The notes: generated by a model from the letters alone, not told the origin. Positions 37,454 through 47,514 are shown, counted from the first letter of the stretch. The stretch is DNA of 64,000 nucleotides from Candidatus Manganitrophus morganii (GCA_021651055.1 JAJHOH010000001.1:434001-498000); one strand, 5' to 3'. Numbers and translations are program-made.

Positions 37454-37568
37454 CGAGTGCTCCTTAAGCGTATATGGAAAATATAAGGTTGAAAATTAAT
37501 CAGCAACGTTGTCCTCTTAAGGCGAAGTCGAAGCATCTGAGTTTCTTCGCTTCGCTTAGGATGACAGC

Positions 37569-38729
37569 TTATCTCACCTGCGACACAATTTTTTGTGCGC
37601 CGTCCCAAAGGGTGTCGGCCACAATCAGGTTCAGGCCCGACTCGGCCAGCATCTGCTTCGCCTCCTTCGCATTGGTCCCTTCAAGGCGGACGACGAGCGG
37701 AACGTTGATCGAAACCTCTTTCGCGGCCTCGATGATCCCCCCGGCGATCCGCTCGCAGCGGACGATCCCGCCGAAGATGTTGACGAAGACCCCTTTCACG
37801 TTCGGATCGGAGAGCAAAATCTGAAAGGCCTCTTTGACCGTCTCTTTCGAAGCACCCCCGCCGACATCGAGAAAGTTGGCCGGCTCGGCCCCGGCGAGCT
37901 TGATCACATCCATCGTCGCCATCGCCAATCCCGCGCCGTTGACCATGCAGCCGATCGTCCCATCGAGCTTCACGTAGTTGAGGCCATGCGCCGTCGCGCG
38001 GGTCTCAAGCGGGTCTTCCTCATCAAGGTCTCGGAACACCCGAATATCTTCATGGCGGAGGAGAGCGTTGTCGTCGAAGTTCACCTTTGCGTCAAGCGCC
38101 ATCAACTTGTTCTGCTTGGTGATGATCAGCGGGTTAATCTCGATCTGAGAGGCGTCCTTCTCGATGAAGAGCCGGTAGAGATTCCCCAGCATCACCACCC
38201 ATTGCCCGATGACCTCCTTCGGAAGGCCGAGCTTGAAGCCGACCGTGCGTCCCTGGTGGGCCTGGTATCCGATCACCGGATCGACCGAGAGCTTCACGAT
38301 CTTGTCGGGAGAGTGCGCCGCCACCTCTTCGATCTCCATCCCCCCTTCGGTGCTGGCGATCAGGACGATCGACGCGGTCCCCCGATCGGCCACCCAGCTC
38401 ACATAAAGCTCTTTCGCGATATCGACCCCTTCCTCGACGAGGAGCTTCTTCACCTCTTTTCCTTGCGGGCCGGTCTGAGGGGTAATGAGGATTTTCCCCA
38501 ACAGCTCCTGGGCGATCGAAGCGACGTCCGATTTATTCTTCGCCAGCTTGACGCCGCCCGCTTTTCCCCGTCCGCCGGCATGGATCTGCGCCTTCACCAC
38601 TGTGATCGGTGTCGCCAAGGTGTCGGCGGCGGCCTGCGCTTCCTGCGGATTAAATGCCACCTTGCCGTTTGGAACCGGGATCTGATATTTCGCAAAAAGG
38701 GCCTTCGCCTGATATTCATGAATGTTCAT
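37569..38729 (-). CDS. sucC: Succinyl-CoA ligase subunit beta
   Basis: 386 residues, full length. ATP-grasp N-terminus [39 protein letters not shown], nucleotide and metal residues in [20 protein letters not shown], and [19 protein letters not shown] plus [12 protein letters not shown] in the ligase domain. Partner of SucD, which follows 115 bases downstream. It belongs to the reductive TCA operon. Confidence 0.97.
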   Translation of the reverse strand: MNIHEYQAKALFAKYQIPVPNGKVAFNPQEAQAAADTLATPITVVKAQIHAGGRGKAGGVKLAKNKSDVASIAQELLGKILITPQTGPQGKEVKKLLVEEGVDIAKELYVSWVADRGTASIVLIASTEGGMEIEEVAAHSPDKIVKLSVDPVIGYQAHQGRTVGFKLGLPKEVIGQWVVMLGNLYRLFIEKDASQIEINPLIITKQNKLMALDAKVNFDDNALLRHEDIRVFRDLDEEDPLETRATAHGLNYVKLDGTIGCMVNGAGLAMATMDVIKLAGAEPANFLDVGGGASKETVKEAFQILLSDPNVKGVFVNIFGGIVRCERIAGGIIEAAKEVSINVPLVVRLEGTNAKEAKQMLAESGLNLIVADTLWDGAQKIVSQVR

Positions 38730-38748
38730 CGATTCGTCCTTTGTTTTT

Positions 38749-38809
38749 GTAGGGGCGATCCTTGTGATCGCCCTGTCCGGTCCGGGGCGAAGCTAAGATT
38801 CGCCCCTAT
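38749..38809. repeat. GTAGGGGCG-type palindromic repeat, copy 1
   Basis: Two hairpins, GGGCGATC/GATCGCCC and GGGGCGAA/TTCGCCCC, framed by GTAGGGGCG on the left and CGCCCCTAT on the right, between sucC and the fumarate reductase gene. Confidence 0.8.
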
Positions 38810-38834
38810 CATCGAAACCACGCCCACGTCCAAA

Positions 38835-40421
38835 TTAATTCTTCTTCACATAATCGGGAAACAACATCGGCGAGACTGTTTTCGACTCGACCCCCGCCTT
38901 CTTCTGCGCCTCGCGAAATTGATCGAGGTGCGCCAGGGTCAACTTTCCGAGCGCGATCTCCGTCGCCCGCTTCGACGCCGCGCGCCCGGCCCGCCGCCCG
39001 TAGACGATGATATCGAGAAGGGAGTTCCCCATCAACCGGTTGCGGCCGTGAATCCCACCGGAGGCTTCCCCCGCCACAAAGAGATTCCGGACGGTCGATT
39101 CGCCGTCGACGTTGATCTGAATTCCCCCGTTCTGATAATGCAACGTCGGGTAGACCAGGACCGGCTCTTTTTGGATATCGATCTGATAACGCGAGAACTG
39201 CCGGACCATGTTCGGGAAGCGATGGGCCAGGGTCCCCTCGGCGTTGACGATATCGACCATCGGCATGTCGAGCCAGACGCCGCGCCGGCCGGCCGATGTC
39301 TCCACCCCCCGCCCCTCCGCGCACTCCCGGATCACGGCGGAGGCGACGGCATCGCGCGTCTCCATCTCATTGATGAACCGCTCCCCCTTCACATTGACCA
39401 GCTGCGCCCCGACCGACCGGATCGCTTCGGTGACCAAGATCCCCGCCATCGGCTCGGGATAAACGGCGCCGGTCGGATGATACTGAAAGGTATCCTGAAG
39501 GGTCAGCTTCGCCCCGGCCCGGTAAGCGATCGGCAATCCGTCGGCGGTGGCGCCGTAATGATTGCTCGTCGGGAAACCTTGAATATGAAGGCGGCCGATC
39601 CCGCCGGTCGCCAGAATCACCGCCTTTGCTTGAACGACGATAAACTGGTTGTTGTCGAGGTTCTTCAGGACGGCGCCGGTGCAGGCCCCTTCCCCGTCGG
39701 TCAGAAGCTCGACGATGGGAGAGAACTCCAGCAGCTCGACCTGCTCGTTGAGGACACAGTCTTTCAGCACCCGCATCAACTCAAGACCGGTATAATCTTT
39801 ACAACGAAGCAGACGCGGCTTGCTGCTTCCGCCGCCCCCCCGGATGCTGAGATTGCCGTCCGCTTCTCGATCGAAGAGAACGCCGATGTCCATCAGCCAC
39901 TTCGCCACCTCCGGCCCTTCTTCGACGAGGGTCTTCAGGAGCGCCGGGTCGTTTTTCATATAGCCGCCACGGAGAGAGTCGAGGAAGTGGCGCACCGGGG
40001 AATCTTCCGCCGAGACCGCCACCTGCATTCCCCCTTCGGCCATCACCGTATTCGAATCGCCCAGCCGCAGCTTGGTCGCAAGGAGGACGTTTGCCCCCGC
40101 CGCCTTCGCCGTGAGCGCCGCCGTCGCCCCCGCGCCTCCCCCGCCGATGATCAGCAGGTCCACCTGATGCTGGGGTGAAAGGGAAACCGCTTCGGAAGCG
40201 ATCGGGCTTTTCCCTTCGAGGAGGTTGGCCAGCTCATGAACCGTCTGCTCCCCTTGGTTGGGGCCGATCTGAATCGTCCGGTATGCCTCTTTCTTATAAT
40301 CGGGATGAAACTTCCGGATCAGGGCGTCTTTGTCCTCCGGAGAGAGGAGCGCCCTCTCCTCTTTCATCCGCGCCGCCCGGCTCTCATTCACCCGTGTTTT
40401 CGAATCTTCCAAAATACTCAT
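38835..40421 (-). CDS. Fumarate reductase / succinate dehydrogenase-type flavoprotein
   Basis: 528 residues from ATG 40421 (GAAGGG upstream). FAD-binding LLIIGGGGAGATAALTAKAAG, active-site region SNHYGATADGLPIAYRAGAK, FQYHPTGAVYPEP and GRNRLMGNSLLDIIVYGRRAG are clear. The residue that binds FAD covalently in SdhA/FrdA (His before TVAA) is Asn here (GDSNTVMAEGG), so FAD is probably non-covalent, as in soluble fumarate reductases. Lies between the Fe-S genes and sucC; in a reductive TCA cycle it should reduce fumarate. No membrane-anchor gene is nearby. Confidence 0.92.
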   Translation of the reverse strand: MSILEDSKTRVNESRAARMKEERALLSPEDKDALIRKFHPDYKKEAYRTIQIGPNQGEQTVHELANLLEGKSPIASEAVSLSPQHQVDLLIIGGGGAGATAALTAKAAGANVLLATKLRLGDSNTVMAEGGMQVAVSAEDSPVRHFLDSLRGGYMKNDPALLKTLVEEGPEVAKWLMDIGVLFDREADGNLSIRGGGGSSKPRLLRCKDYTGLELMRVLKDCVLNEQVELLEFSPIVELLTDGEGACTGAVLKNLDNNQFIVVQAKAVILATGGIGRLHIQGFPTSNHYGATADGLPIAYRAGAKLTLQDTFQYHPTGAVYPEPMAGILVTEAIRSVGAQLVNVKGERFINEMETRDAVASAVIRECAEGRGVETSAGRRGVWLDMPMVDIVNAEGTLAHRFPNMVRQFSRYQIDIQKEPVLVYPTLHYQNGGIQINVDGESTVRNLFVAGEASGGIHGRNRLMGNSLLDIIVYGRRAGRAASKRATEIALGKLTLAHLDQFREAQKKAGVESKTVSPMLFPDYVKKN

Positions 40422-40454
40422 CGACCCTTCTTTCTCAATGTTCCGAACCCCTTC

Positions 40455-40523
40455 GTAGGGGCGCAATTGATTGCGCCCTTTCCCTCGCCTCAAATATCAG
40501 AGCGTGATGAATCACGCCCCTAC
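40455..40523. repeat. GTAGGGGCG-type palindromic repeat, copy 2
   Basis: Begins GTAGGGGCGCAATTGATTGC and ends GTGATGAATCACGCCCCTAC; two internal hairpins (GCAATTGATTGC and GTGATGAATCAC). The copy at 57840-57912 has the same two modules in inverted orientation. Confidence 0.85.
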
Positions 40524-40535
40524 AACGGCCGTTGG

Positions 40536-41216
40536 CTACATCACACGATCATGGGCCAATGCCGAAAGATCGCCGGAAAGGAGTTCTCTCCATTCGGCAT
40601 CATATTTCCCCGATCGAACCTCCTCGATCCGATGAAGCAGGCTGGTCGCCTCTTTCGGATAGAAGGCGCCGGTCAGCCGGCGGGCATACATCCCGACGCG
40701 GTGGGGCTTGATCTGCACTTCGCAGACCGCCGCGCAAAGGCCGCACATCACGCAAGTGGTGAACTTCTCCGCCACGGTGGCAAGCTCTCCGTTGATCGCC
40801 GCCCGCACCCCCCCCATGACGTCGATCTCCTGCGGACAAACCGACGTGCAGGCGCGGCAAGCGGTGCACCGGCGCGTTTCGGGATAATACTGAAAGAGGG
40901 TTTTCTGCGTCGGGGCTTCTTTCGGAAGAAGCGCGATCGCCTTTTTGGAGCTGTCGGAGGGGATGAAGGTGATCGCCATTCCTTCGCGAACCGCCGTCTG
41001 GCAGGCAAGCCCCGTTTTCGAGGCCGGTTGGTCGGGAAGGCGGTAGGTGATGGGACAGGCGCCGCAGACGCCGCCGAGACAGCCGACCCCGTGGATCGTC
41101 GGCCGGCCGAGATGCCACATCGCTTGGATGACGGTGATTCCTTCCGGGACGGGGTGTTCGGCGCCATCGACCTCGATGCGGATCAGAGAAGACTGAGAAT
41201 CGGAATGGGACATCAA
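40536..41216 (-). CDS. Fumarate reductase-type iron-sulfur protein, paralogue B
   Basis: 226 residues. N-terminal plant-type [2Fe-2S] domain with GCLGGVCGAC plus a later Cys (residues ~46-71); C-terminal bacterial ferredoxin domain with CTACRACTSVCP and CVMCGLCAAVC, two four-Cys sets suggesting two [4Fe-4S] clusters rather than the [3Fe-4S] of typical FrdB. It probably carries electrons to the flavoprotein encoded 114 bases downstream. It is a tandem paralogue of the gene upstream. Confidence 0.88.
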   Translation of the reverse strand: MMSHSDSQSSLIRIEVDGAEHPVPEGITVIQAMWHLGRPTIHGVGCLGGVCGACPITYRLPDQPASKTGLACQTAVREGMAITFIPSDSSKKAIALLPKEAPTQKTLFQYYPETRRCTACRACTSVCPQEIDVMGGVRAAINGELATVAEKFTTCVMCGLCAAVCEVQIKPHRVGMYARRLTGAFYPKEATSLLHRIEEVRSGKYDAEWRELLSGDLSALAHDRVM

Positions 41217-41247
41217 GCCGTTTCCTTTTTGTGCGGATGAGCGCAGA

Positions 41248-41931
41248 TCAGGCGATGGGGCAGGTTTTGAGCTCCTCTTCGGACATCTTCATCAGCGTCT
41301 CCCATTGCGTATTGTACTTTCCACAGTGAATCTCTTCGATTCGGCTGGAAAGCTGCGGCGGCCGTTCGTTGAAGAAGATTCCCTCCGCGCGGCGAACATA
41401 GAGGCCGACCTGATTGGAGGAGATCTCGGCGATGCAGACCGGGACGCAAAGGCTGCACATCACGCAGGAGAGGAAGAGATTGGAGGCTTCTTTGAAATCG
41501 CCGAACGCCGCTTTCCAGATGCCGGTTCGGACATCGATTCCCTGGGGACAGGCTTCGGTGCAGGCGTTGCAGTTTCGGCAGAGGGCGACTTCGGGAAAAT
41601 ATTTGAAGAGATCCTGTTTGGGATCGGTGATCTCTTCCATCCGGTAAATCGGCTTCTGAACCGGAAAGGAGGCGGAAAGAGAGAAGGACATCCCCTCCTC
41701 TACGATGAGCTGGCAGCCGAGCCCCTGCTTGAGCTCATAACTTCCTTTGGTCCGGTAGAGGGTCGAGCAGGCCCCGCAGACGCCGCCAAGACAGCCGATG
41801 CCGCGGGTAATCTGGTGGCCGGTATGCCACATCGCTTGGATCAGCGTGATCCCCTGGGGAACCTGATACTTCTTCCCCATGATCTCCACCGTCACCAGAT
41901 TCTTTTTTTCGGTCGTTTCCGCCGTCGGCAT
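41248..41931 (-). CDS. Fumarate reductase-type iron-sulfur protein, paralogue A
   Basis: 227 residues, same architecture as its neighbour: [2Fe-2S] ligands in GCLGGVCGAC, then CRNCNACTEACPQGIDV and CVMCSLCVPVC. The shared pattern GIGCLGGVCGAC and the conserved end (RIEEIHCGKYNTQWETLM versus RIEEVRSGKYDAEW) show a tandem duplication. Two such subunits beside one flavoprotein suggests either a heteromeric electron wire or two interchangeable donors. Confidence 0.88.
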   Translation of the reverse strand: MPTAETTEKKNLVTVEIMGKKYQVPQGITLIQAMWHTGHQITRGIGCLGGVCGACSTLYRTKGSYELKQGLGCQLIVEEGMSFSLSASFPVQKPIYRMEEITDPKQDLFKYFPEVALCRNCNACTEACPQGIDVRTGIWKAAFGDFKEASNLFLSCVMCSLCVPVCIAEISSNQVGLYVRRAEGIFFNERPPQLSSRIEEIHCGKYNTQWETLMKMSEEELKTCPIA

Positions 41932-41945
41932 TTTTGTCCAAAATC

Positions 41946-41973
41946 GTAGGGGCGATCCTTGTGATCGCCCCTA
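41946..41973. repeat. GTAGGGGCG-type palindromic repeat, copy 3 (single hairpin)
   Basis: A single hairpin starting GTAGGGGCGATCCTTG and ending GATCGCCCCTA, shared with the left module of copy 1; lies between the aconitase and Fe-S genes. Confidence 0.8.
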
Positions 41974-41987
41974 TTCTTCAATGAACG

Positions 41988-44240
41988 TTACGCGTTCAGC
42001 GCATTGAGCGCCGATCCCGCCTTGAACCAGTCGATCTGCTGCGCGGTCATGCTGTGATTCGCCTGGACCGTGATCTCTTTTCCGTCCGCCTTGTGGATCA
42101 CCACATCGACCGCTTTGCCCGGGGCCAACTCGGAAAGACCGACGACGCTCACCCGGTCGTTCTGCTCAAAGCTTTCCCAATCCTTCGGGTTCGCAAAAAT
42201 GAGCGGCAAAATCCCCTGCTTCTTAAGGTTTGTCTCATGGATCCGGGCGAAGCTCTTGGTGATCACCACCTTGATGCCGAGGAAACGGGGGGACATCGCG
42301 GCATGCTCGCGGGAGCTTCCCTCGCCGTAATTTTCATCGCCGATCACCACCGACCCGACCCCTTTGGACATATATCTTCGGGCCACCTGGGCCGGCGTAA
42401 GGTTCGACTCATTGGCAAGGACATCGTTCGCCTTCCCCGCTTCGGTCGTGAAGGCGTTGTTGGCGCCGAGGAACATGTTGTCGCTGATCTTATCGAGATG
42501 CCCCCGGAACTTGAGCCAGGGACCGGCCGGAGAGATATGGTCGGTCGTGCATTTTCCTTTGGCCTTGAGAAGAATCGGCAGCTTCGAGAAATCTTTTCCA
42601 TCCCATTTCGGGAAAGGCTTCAGAAGCTGGAGCCGCTCGCTGGTCGGCGGAACGTCGACGGTCAGGTTGTCGCCGTTTTCCGCCGGGGCGACAAATCCTT
42701 CTTCCCCTTTGGCAAAACCTTTCGCGGGAAGCTCTTCGCCTCGCGGCGGCTCGAATTGAACCTTCGTCCCATCGGCGGCGGTCAGCGTCCCCTTCACCGG
42801 ATCGAAGGTCATGTCGCCGGCAAAAGCCATCGCCGTCACGATCTCCGGGCTGCTGAGGAAAGAGAGGGTCTCGGCGATCCCGTCGTTGCGGCCGGGGAAA
42901 TTTCTATTGAAGGAGCTGATGATCGAGTTCGACTCTCCCTTCTTCACATCGTCCCGCTTCCACTGGCCGATGCACGGTCCGCAGGCGTTCGCGAGAACCG
43001 TCGCTCCCATCTCTTCGAAGGTCTGCATGAAGCCGTCCCGCTTCATCGTGTGGTAGATCCGCTCGGAGCCGGGGGTGACGAGGAACTGCGCTTTCGCCTT
43101 GAGCCCCGCTTTGAGTCCCTGCTTGGCGATGTGGGCCGACCGGCTGATGTCTTCGTAGGAAGAGTTGGTGCAGCTGCCGATCAACGCCGCTTTGAGCTGG
43201 ATCGGATACCCCTTCTCCTTCGCCTCGGCCGCCAATTTGGAAATGGGACGGGCGAGGTCGGGGGTGTGCGGGCCGACGACATGCGGCTCCAGCTCCGAGA
43301 GGTTGATCTCGACCACCTGGTCGTAGTATTTCTCCGGCGATTGGAAGACTTCCGGATCGGCGGTCAAGAGCTCCTTGTTCGCATCGGCAATCTTGGCCCA
43401 ATCCTCCCGTTCGGTCAGCTTCAGGTAGGCCGCCATCTTCTGGTCATAGGGGAAGATCGAGGTGGTGGCGCCGAGCTCGGCCCCCATGTTGGTGATCGTT
43501 CCTTTTCCGGTGGCGCTGATCGTCTCGGCGCCCGGTCCGAAGTACTCGACGATTTTGTTGGTTCCGCCCTTGGTCGTCAACAGGCCGCAGAGGTAGAGGA
43601 TGACATCTTTCGCCGAGGTCCAGCCGCTGAGGCTGCCGGTCAATTTCACGCCGATCAATTTCGGATGAAGCACCTCCCATGGAAGGCCGGCCATCACTTC
43701 ACCGGCATCGGCTCCGCCGACGCCGATCGCCATCGCGCCGAGTCCGCCACCGTTCGGCGTATGTGAATCGGTCCCGATGATCAGGGCGCCGGGGAAGGCG
43801 TAATTCTCAAGAACCACCTGATGAATGATCCCGGCCCCCGGCTTCCAAAAACCGATCCCGTATTTCTTCGCGGCCGAGGCGAGAAAGTTGTAGACCTCTT
43901 TGTTCTCGTTGATCGCCCGCTCGATGTCTTCTTTCGCCCCGCTCTGGGCGCGGATCAGATGATCGCAGTGGATGGTGCTCGGGACGGCGGCCTGCTTCTT
44001 CCCCGCCTGCATGAACTGCAACATCGCCATCTGGGCGGTCGCATCCTGCATCGCCACCCGGTCGGGCCGCAGCGCCAGCTGCGCCTTCCCTCGCTCCCAC
44101 TTCTGCGTTCCAAAATCGTCGACATGCGCGACCAGGATCTTTTCGGTCAGGGTGAGCGGGCGGCCGAACTTCTTACGCGCTTCTGCCAGACGCGCCGGCA
44201 TCGACTGATAGAGCTTCTTGATTAATTCAGTAGACATCAT
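41988..44240 (-). CDS. Aconitate hydratase
   Basis: 750 residues, of the mitochondrial-type aconitase branch (about 750-780 residues) rather than the ~900-residue AcnA. [4Fe-4S] ligands lie in LIGSCTNSSYEDI and NACGPCIGQWKR; substrate-site regions are ISAGTDSHTPNGGGLGAMAIG-like (IIGTDSHTPNGGGLG) and GEGSSREHAAMSPRFLG. It interconverts citrate and isocitrate; in this operon citrate is the product to be split by ATP-citrate lyase. GGAGG precedes the start. Confidence 0.95.
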   Translation of the reverse strand: MMSTELIKKLYQSMPARLAEARKKFGRPLTLTEKILVAHVDDFGTQKWERGKAQLALRPDRVAMQDATAQMAMLQFMQAGKKQAAVPSTIHCDHLIRAQSGAKEDIERAINENKEVYNFLASAAKKYGIGFWKPGAGIIHQVVLENYAFPGALIIGTDSHTPNGGGLGAMAIGVGGADAGEVMAGLPWEVLHPKLIGVKLTGSLSGWTSAKDVILYLCGLLTTKGGTNKIVEYFGPGAETISATGKGTITNMGAELGATTSIFPYDQKMAAYLKLTEREDWAKIADANKELLTADPEVFQSPEKYYDQVVEINLSELEPHVVGPHTPDLARPISKLAAEAKEKGYPIQLKAALIGSCTNSSYEDISRSAHIAKQGLKAGLKAKAQFLVTPGSERIYHTMKRDGFMQTFEEMGATVLANACGPCIGQWKRDDVKKGESNSIISSFNRNFPGRNDGIAETLSFLSSPEIVTAMAFAGDMTFDPVKGTLTAADGTKVQFEPPRGEELPAKGFAKGEEGFVAPAENGDNLTVDVPPTSERLQLLKPFPKWDGKDFSKLPILLKAKGKCTTDHISPAGPWLKFRGHLDKISDNMFLGANNAFTTEAGKANDVLANESNLTPAQVARRYMSKGVGSVVIGDENYGEGSSREHAAMSPRFLGIKVVITKSFARIHETNLKKQGILPLIFANPKDWESFEQNDRVSVVGLSELAPGKAVDVVIHKADGKEITVQANHSMTAQQIDWFKAGSALNALNA

Positions 44241-44328
44241 TGTCCTCCAACAACTTTTGAGCGGCCCCGACAGAGTGTCGCGCCTGCACTAAATAAAAGA
44301 GATCTTTCATCTTATCAAGCGGTGAAGA

Positions 44329-46197
44329 CTACTTCAACACCTCTTGCCGGACCTCGATTTTCTTGGTATTCGTTTCGAGGGGAGGGGCTTCCCTCCGTTT
44401 CGGAGAGGCGTAGTTGACCACGTAATTGAACATTCGAATCAGACGGCTTCCGTTGCGGGTTTGGTCGACCCAGTGACCGATCAGACCGATCGTCCGCGCC
44501 AGGATGAAGAACCCGTTGAGCGATTCCACCGGCCAGCCGAGATCGACCAGAACGGCGGCGATCGTTCCATCGACGTTCAAGATCAGGGTGTCCTTCTTTG
44601 CCGTGGTGATCTTCTCGACTGACAAGGCGAAATCAAGATGCGGCGTCGGAACCCCGGTCGACTTCACGAAGGAGACCAGCTCTTTCACCCGCTTGTCGGG
44701 ATTCTTGACGCTCTTGACCCGATGGCCGATCCCCGGCACCGGCCCGACGTTTTTCTTCATATGCTCCAGAAAATCTTCCGGAGAGAGCTTCTTCTCGACC
44801 GCATACTTGAACCATTTTCCTGCATCGGTGACGGCGCCCCCGAACCGGGGTCCGATCATGATCAGACCGGCCGCGACCGATTGCGCCATCTGAATCCCGG
44901 CACACGCGGCGATGATCGTGGTGAGCGCCCCCGAAACGCAGGGACCGTGGTCGGCCGAGAGCATGATGATCCGCTTGACGATCTCCGCTTCGACCGGGGT
45001 GATCAGCCGCTTGTCCCAGAGGAGCCCCATCACGTGCGGAATCTGATATCCCTTGTTGATCAGATCGGAAGCGGGATAGCCGTAATAGAGCGGCTCGTCT
45101 CCCCGGTCGTCGCTGATCGTCGATTTGATCAACGGCTCGACGAAGACATCGCCCGACTTGATCGCCTCTTCCACCGGCTTCGGAAGTTTCGGAAGCGCCG
45201 TGACGTCTCCGTCGACCGTCGGCCGCACTTCGCCCCGGGCCACGATCTCCTCATAAACCTGCTTGATCGTCGGGCCGAGTCCGCCGAAGGTCGCCGGCAC
45301 GATGGCGCCCGATTTCTTCAAGGCGTCCGCCTTGCTCCGGGCCGAGCCCTCGCCGTGCTGTCCCTCTTTCGCGCCGGCATGGCCGAACTTCATCCCCTTG
45401 GGGAGCTGCTCTTGGCAATACCCGGAAACGACCGCGATCAGTTTTATCCGCCGCTTCTTTTCCCCGAACCACTCCGCGGCGCGCTCTTCGAGATCTCCCC
45501 CCATCTCTCCGACAATGATCACCGCTTTGGTCTGAGGATCTTTTTCGAACATCTCAAGATAGGTGACGTAGTCGGAGCCGGGATACGCGTCGCCGCCGAT
45601 GCCGATCGCCGTCGTGATTCCGTCGGCGAACTGGCTGCAGATCCAGATGATCTCGTTGGAGAGACCGCCCGATTTGGTGATGACGCCGAACGATCCGGGC
45701 CGGTGGAGCTTCGAGAGAATCAAATTGTCGAACGCCCCGCCGATCACACCGAGACGGCACTCGCCGGCCGAGATGATCCCGATCGCCGACGGTCCGTTGA
45801 AAACCTTGCCGAGCTTTTTGGCTTCGAGGCTCAGCCGCTTGGAATCTTTCTCCGGCACCCCTTCCGTGATCATCGAGACCAGCTTGATCTTCGGATCGGC
45901 CAAGGCTTCCATCGCCGCTTTAAACGCGCGATCCGGTCCGACAAAAATCAAGGTCGTATTCAAGGCGGGAAAAGCGGCCGTGGCCTCCGCCATCGTTTTG
46001 AAAATAGGAATCGAAACCAACTCGCTTCCGAAGGGAACCTCCGCCGTTTTGCCGGCATCGGGCGGAAAAACAAAGGCAAGGACATGGAGCGGTTGACGGG
46101 TCAGGTGACAGAACTCGGCCATCCGGCGGGCGGCGTTGACCCCGGCCGGTCCGCCTTGAATCACAACGCGGGTCTCTTTGTTGGCGACGATACTCAT
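44329..46197 (-). CDS. aclA: ATP-citrate lyase alpha subunit
   Basis: 622 residues. The N-terminal SCS-alpha-like part has the CoA-binding TRVVIQGGPAGVNAARRMA and the phosphohistidine loop KFGHAGAKEGQHGEG (residue ~270); the C-terminal citryl-CoA lyase part is citrate-synthase-like with LSADHGPCVSGALTTII, GIGHRVKSVKNPD and TPHLDFALSVEK. With AclB it cleaves citrate to acetyl-CoA and oxaloacetate, the diagnostic reaction of the reductive TCA cycle. Its start overlaps the aclB stop. Confidence 0.96.
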   Translation of the reverse strand: MSIVANKETRVVIQGGPAGVNAARRMAEFCHLTRQPLHVLAFVFPPDAGKTAEVPFGSELVSIPIFKTMAEATAAFPALNTTLIFVGPDRAFKAAMEALADPKIKLVSMITEGVPEKDSKRLSLEAKKLGKVFNGPSAIGIISAGECRLGVIGGAFDNLILSKLHRPGSFGVITKSGGLSNEIIWICSQFADGITTAIGIGGDAYPGSDYVTYLEMFEKDPQTKAVIIVGEMGGDLEERAAEWFGEKKRRIKLIAVVSGYCQEQLPKGMKFGHAGAKEGQHGEGSARSKADALKKSGAIVPATFGGLGPTIKQVYEEIVARGEVRPTVDGDVTALPKLPKPVEEAIKSGDVFVEPLIKSTISDDRGDEPLYYGYPASDLINKGYQIPHVMGLLWDKRLITPVEAEIVKRIIMLSADHGPCVSGALTTIIAACAGIQMAQSVAAGLIMIGPRFGGAVTDAGKWFKYAVEKKLSPEDFLEHMKKNVGPVPGIGHRVKSVKNPDKRVKELVSFVKSTGVPTPHLDFALSVEKITTAKKDTLILNVDGTIAAVLVDLGWPVESLNGFFILARTIGLIGHWVDQTRNGSRLIRMFNYVVNYASPKRREAPPLETNTKKIEVRQEVLK

Positions 46198-47396
46198 TTT
46201 CCCACTCCTTTAATCGCGTAATCGATAATATCGGTTAAGGGTGTGTAGCGGTCATAGACGTGAATGTTGAAACCCTCCGCCTCAAGCGCCTTCATCGCCG
46301 CCAATCCTTCCTTCTCGAACGGCCCGCCGCGCCGAACCCAAATCTCAACCCCTTCCAGCTTCCCTTCGGCCTTCGCCTTTCGGAATCCGTTGATGATCCC
46401 CGCGAAGGTCTTCTTCACGTTGGTGAAGTTGGCGATCGCCCCGCCGACGATGATCCGCTTGATCCCCTTGAGGGAGCAGACCTTCTCGGTCAGCGCTTCG
46501 ACCGCCCAGTCGGGAGGATCTCCGGAGTACTCGGCATAATTTGCGATTTTGCCTCCCAAGGCCAGGACAGCATCGGAATAATAGACGGAAGCCCCGCCCC
46601 CCGCCGGCAAAAGCGCCGTATCGCCGCCGGGGATTTCGATGAACTTCACCGAACCCTTGATCCGGGAGTCGATCTCCATGATCGCCCGCTCGTCGTTGGT
46701 GTAGGGGCGGCCGAACTCGGAGGCGAAGGTGAAATTCCAATCGGGATGACGGAACCGGGCGTCGCCGTCGACCATCGTCACGGCATCGAGGGCAACCAGA
46801 TCCCCGTCTTCGCGGGTGACAAGCGGGTTGATCTCGATGTAGGTGCCGTCTTCCTGGTCGTAGCATTGATAAAGCTTGAGGGCAAAGTCGGCGACTTTTC
46901 CGGCGAGATCTCCCTTAAAGCCAGCCTCTTTGGCGAGGCTCGCCAATTGCTCCCGCGTTGGATCGGTTCCCAAAGGAATTGCGATCCGCTTGACCTTCTC
47001 CCAATTGGCTTCGACTTCGATTCCGCCGACACTTGCCAGGAGCAGCTCGGCCCCTTCCCGAACCGACTTGACGGCCAGGTAGAATTCTTCTTTATGCTGG
47101 ATCATTTCGGAAATGATGACCTGAGAAATCGTCATCCCATTGAGATTTTTCCCGAGCATCTCGCTGGAGGCCTTTCGCGCCGCATCCAGATCGAGACCGA
47201 CTTTCACGAGGCCCAGTTTCATTCGGGAGCCGATCGCCTCGTGCGCCTTGACGACCAATTTCGATTCCCGAAGCCAGGGATTGGCTTGAGAGAGCCGATC
47301 GAGTTGATCCGCCGCCGTGATGACGACGTAGTGGGGAACCGTCATCCCCCACTTTGAGAGAAGCCCCATTCCAGGACCTTCCAACACCTTTGCCAT
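46194..47396 (-). CDS. aclB: ATP-citrate lyase beta subunit
   Basis: 400 residues, the usual AclB length. ATP-grasp (SCS-beta-like) N-terminus KVLEGPGMGLLSKWGMTVP, KLVVKAHEAIGSRMKLGLVK, metal/nucleotide residues TYIEINPLVTREDGDLVALD and the ligase domain GGAIANFTNVKKTFAGII. First gene of the reductive TCA operon, with a strong promoter 119 bases upstream; four-base overlap with aclA. Confidence 0.96.
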   Translation of the reverse strand: MAKVLEGPGMGLLSKWGMTVPHYVVITAADQLDRLSQANPWLRESKLVVKAHEAIGSRMKLGLVKVGLDLDAARKASSEMLGKNLNGMTISQVIISEMIQHKEEFYLAVKSVREGAELLLASVGGIEVEANWEKVKRIAIPLGTDPTREQLASLAKEAGFKGDLAGKVADFALKLYQCYDQEDGTYIEINPLVTREDGDLVALDAVTMVDGDARFRHPDWNFTFASEFGRPYTNDERAIMEIDSRIKGSVKFIEIPGGDTALLPAGGGASVYYSDAVLALGGKIANYAEYSGDPPDWAVEALTEKVCSLKGIKRIIVGGAIANFTNVKKTFAGIINGFRKAKAEGKLEGVEIWVRRGGPFEKEGLAAMKALEAEGFNIHVYDRYTPLTDIIDYAIKGVGK

Positions 47397-47514
47397 GCAG
47401 CGTCCTCCGTCAATTTCCTTTAGATTTCGTTTACTTTACGACTGAGCCCCAAAGGGCATGACTCATTCTTTGAAGTGTTTCCGACAAAAAAAGAAGACCG
47501 AACCGTAATTAGAG

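Noticed and set aside
37593-40178. An 861-codon open frame on the plus strand
   Set aside because: It is antisense to sucC and the fumarate reductase flavoprotein, both with strong family motifs; its translation has no recognisable domain and results from high GC content.
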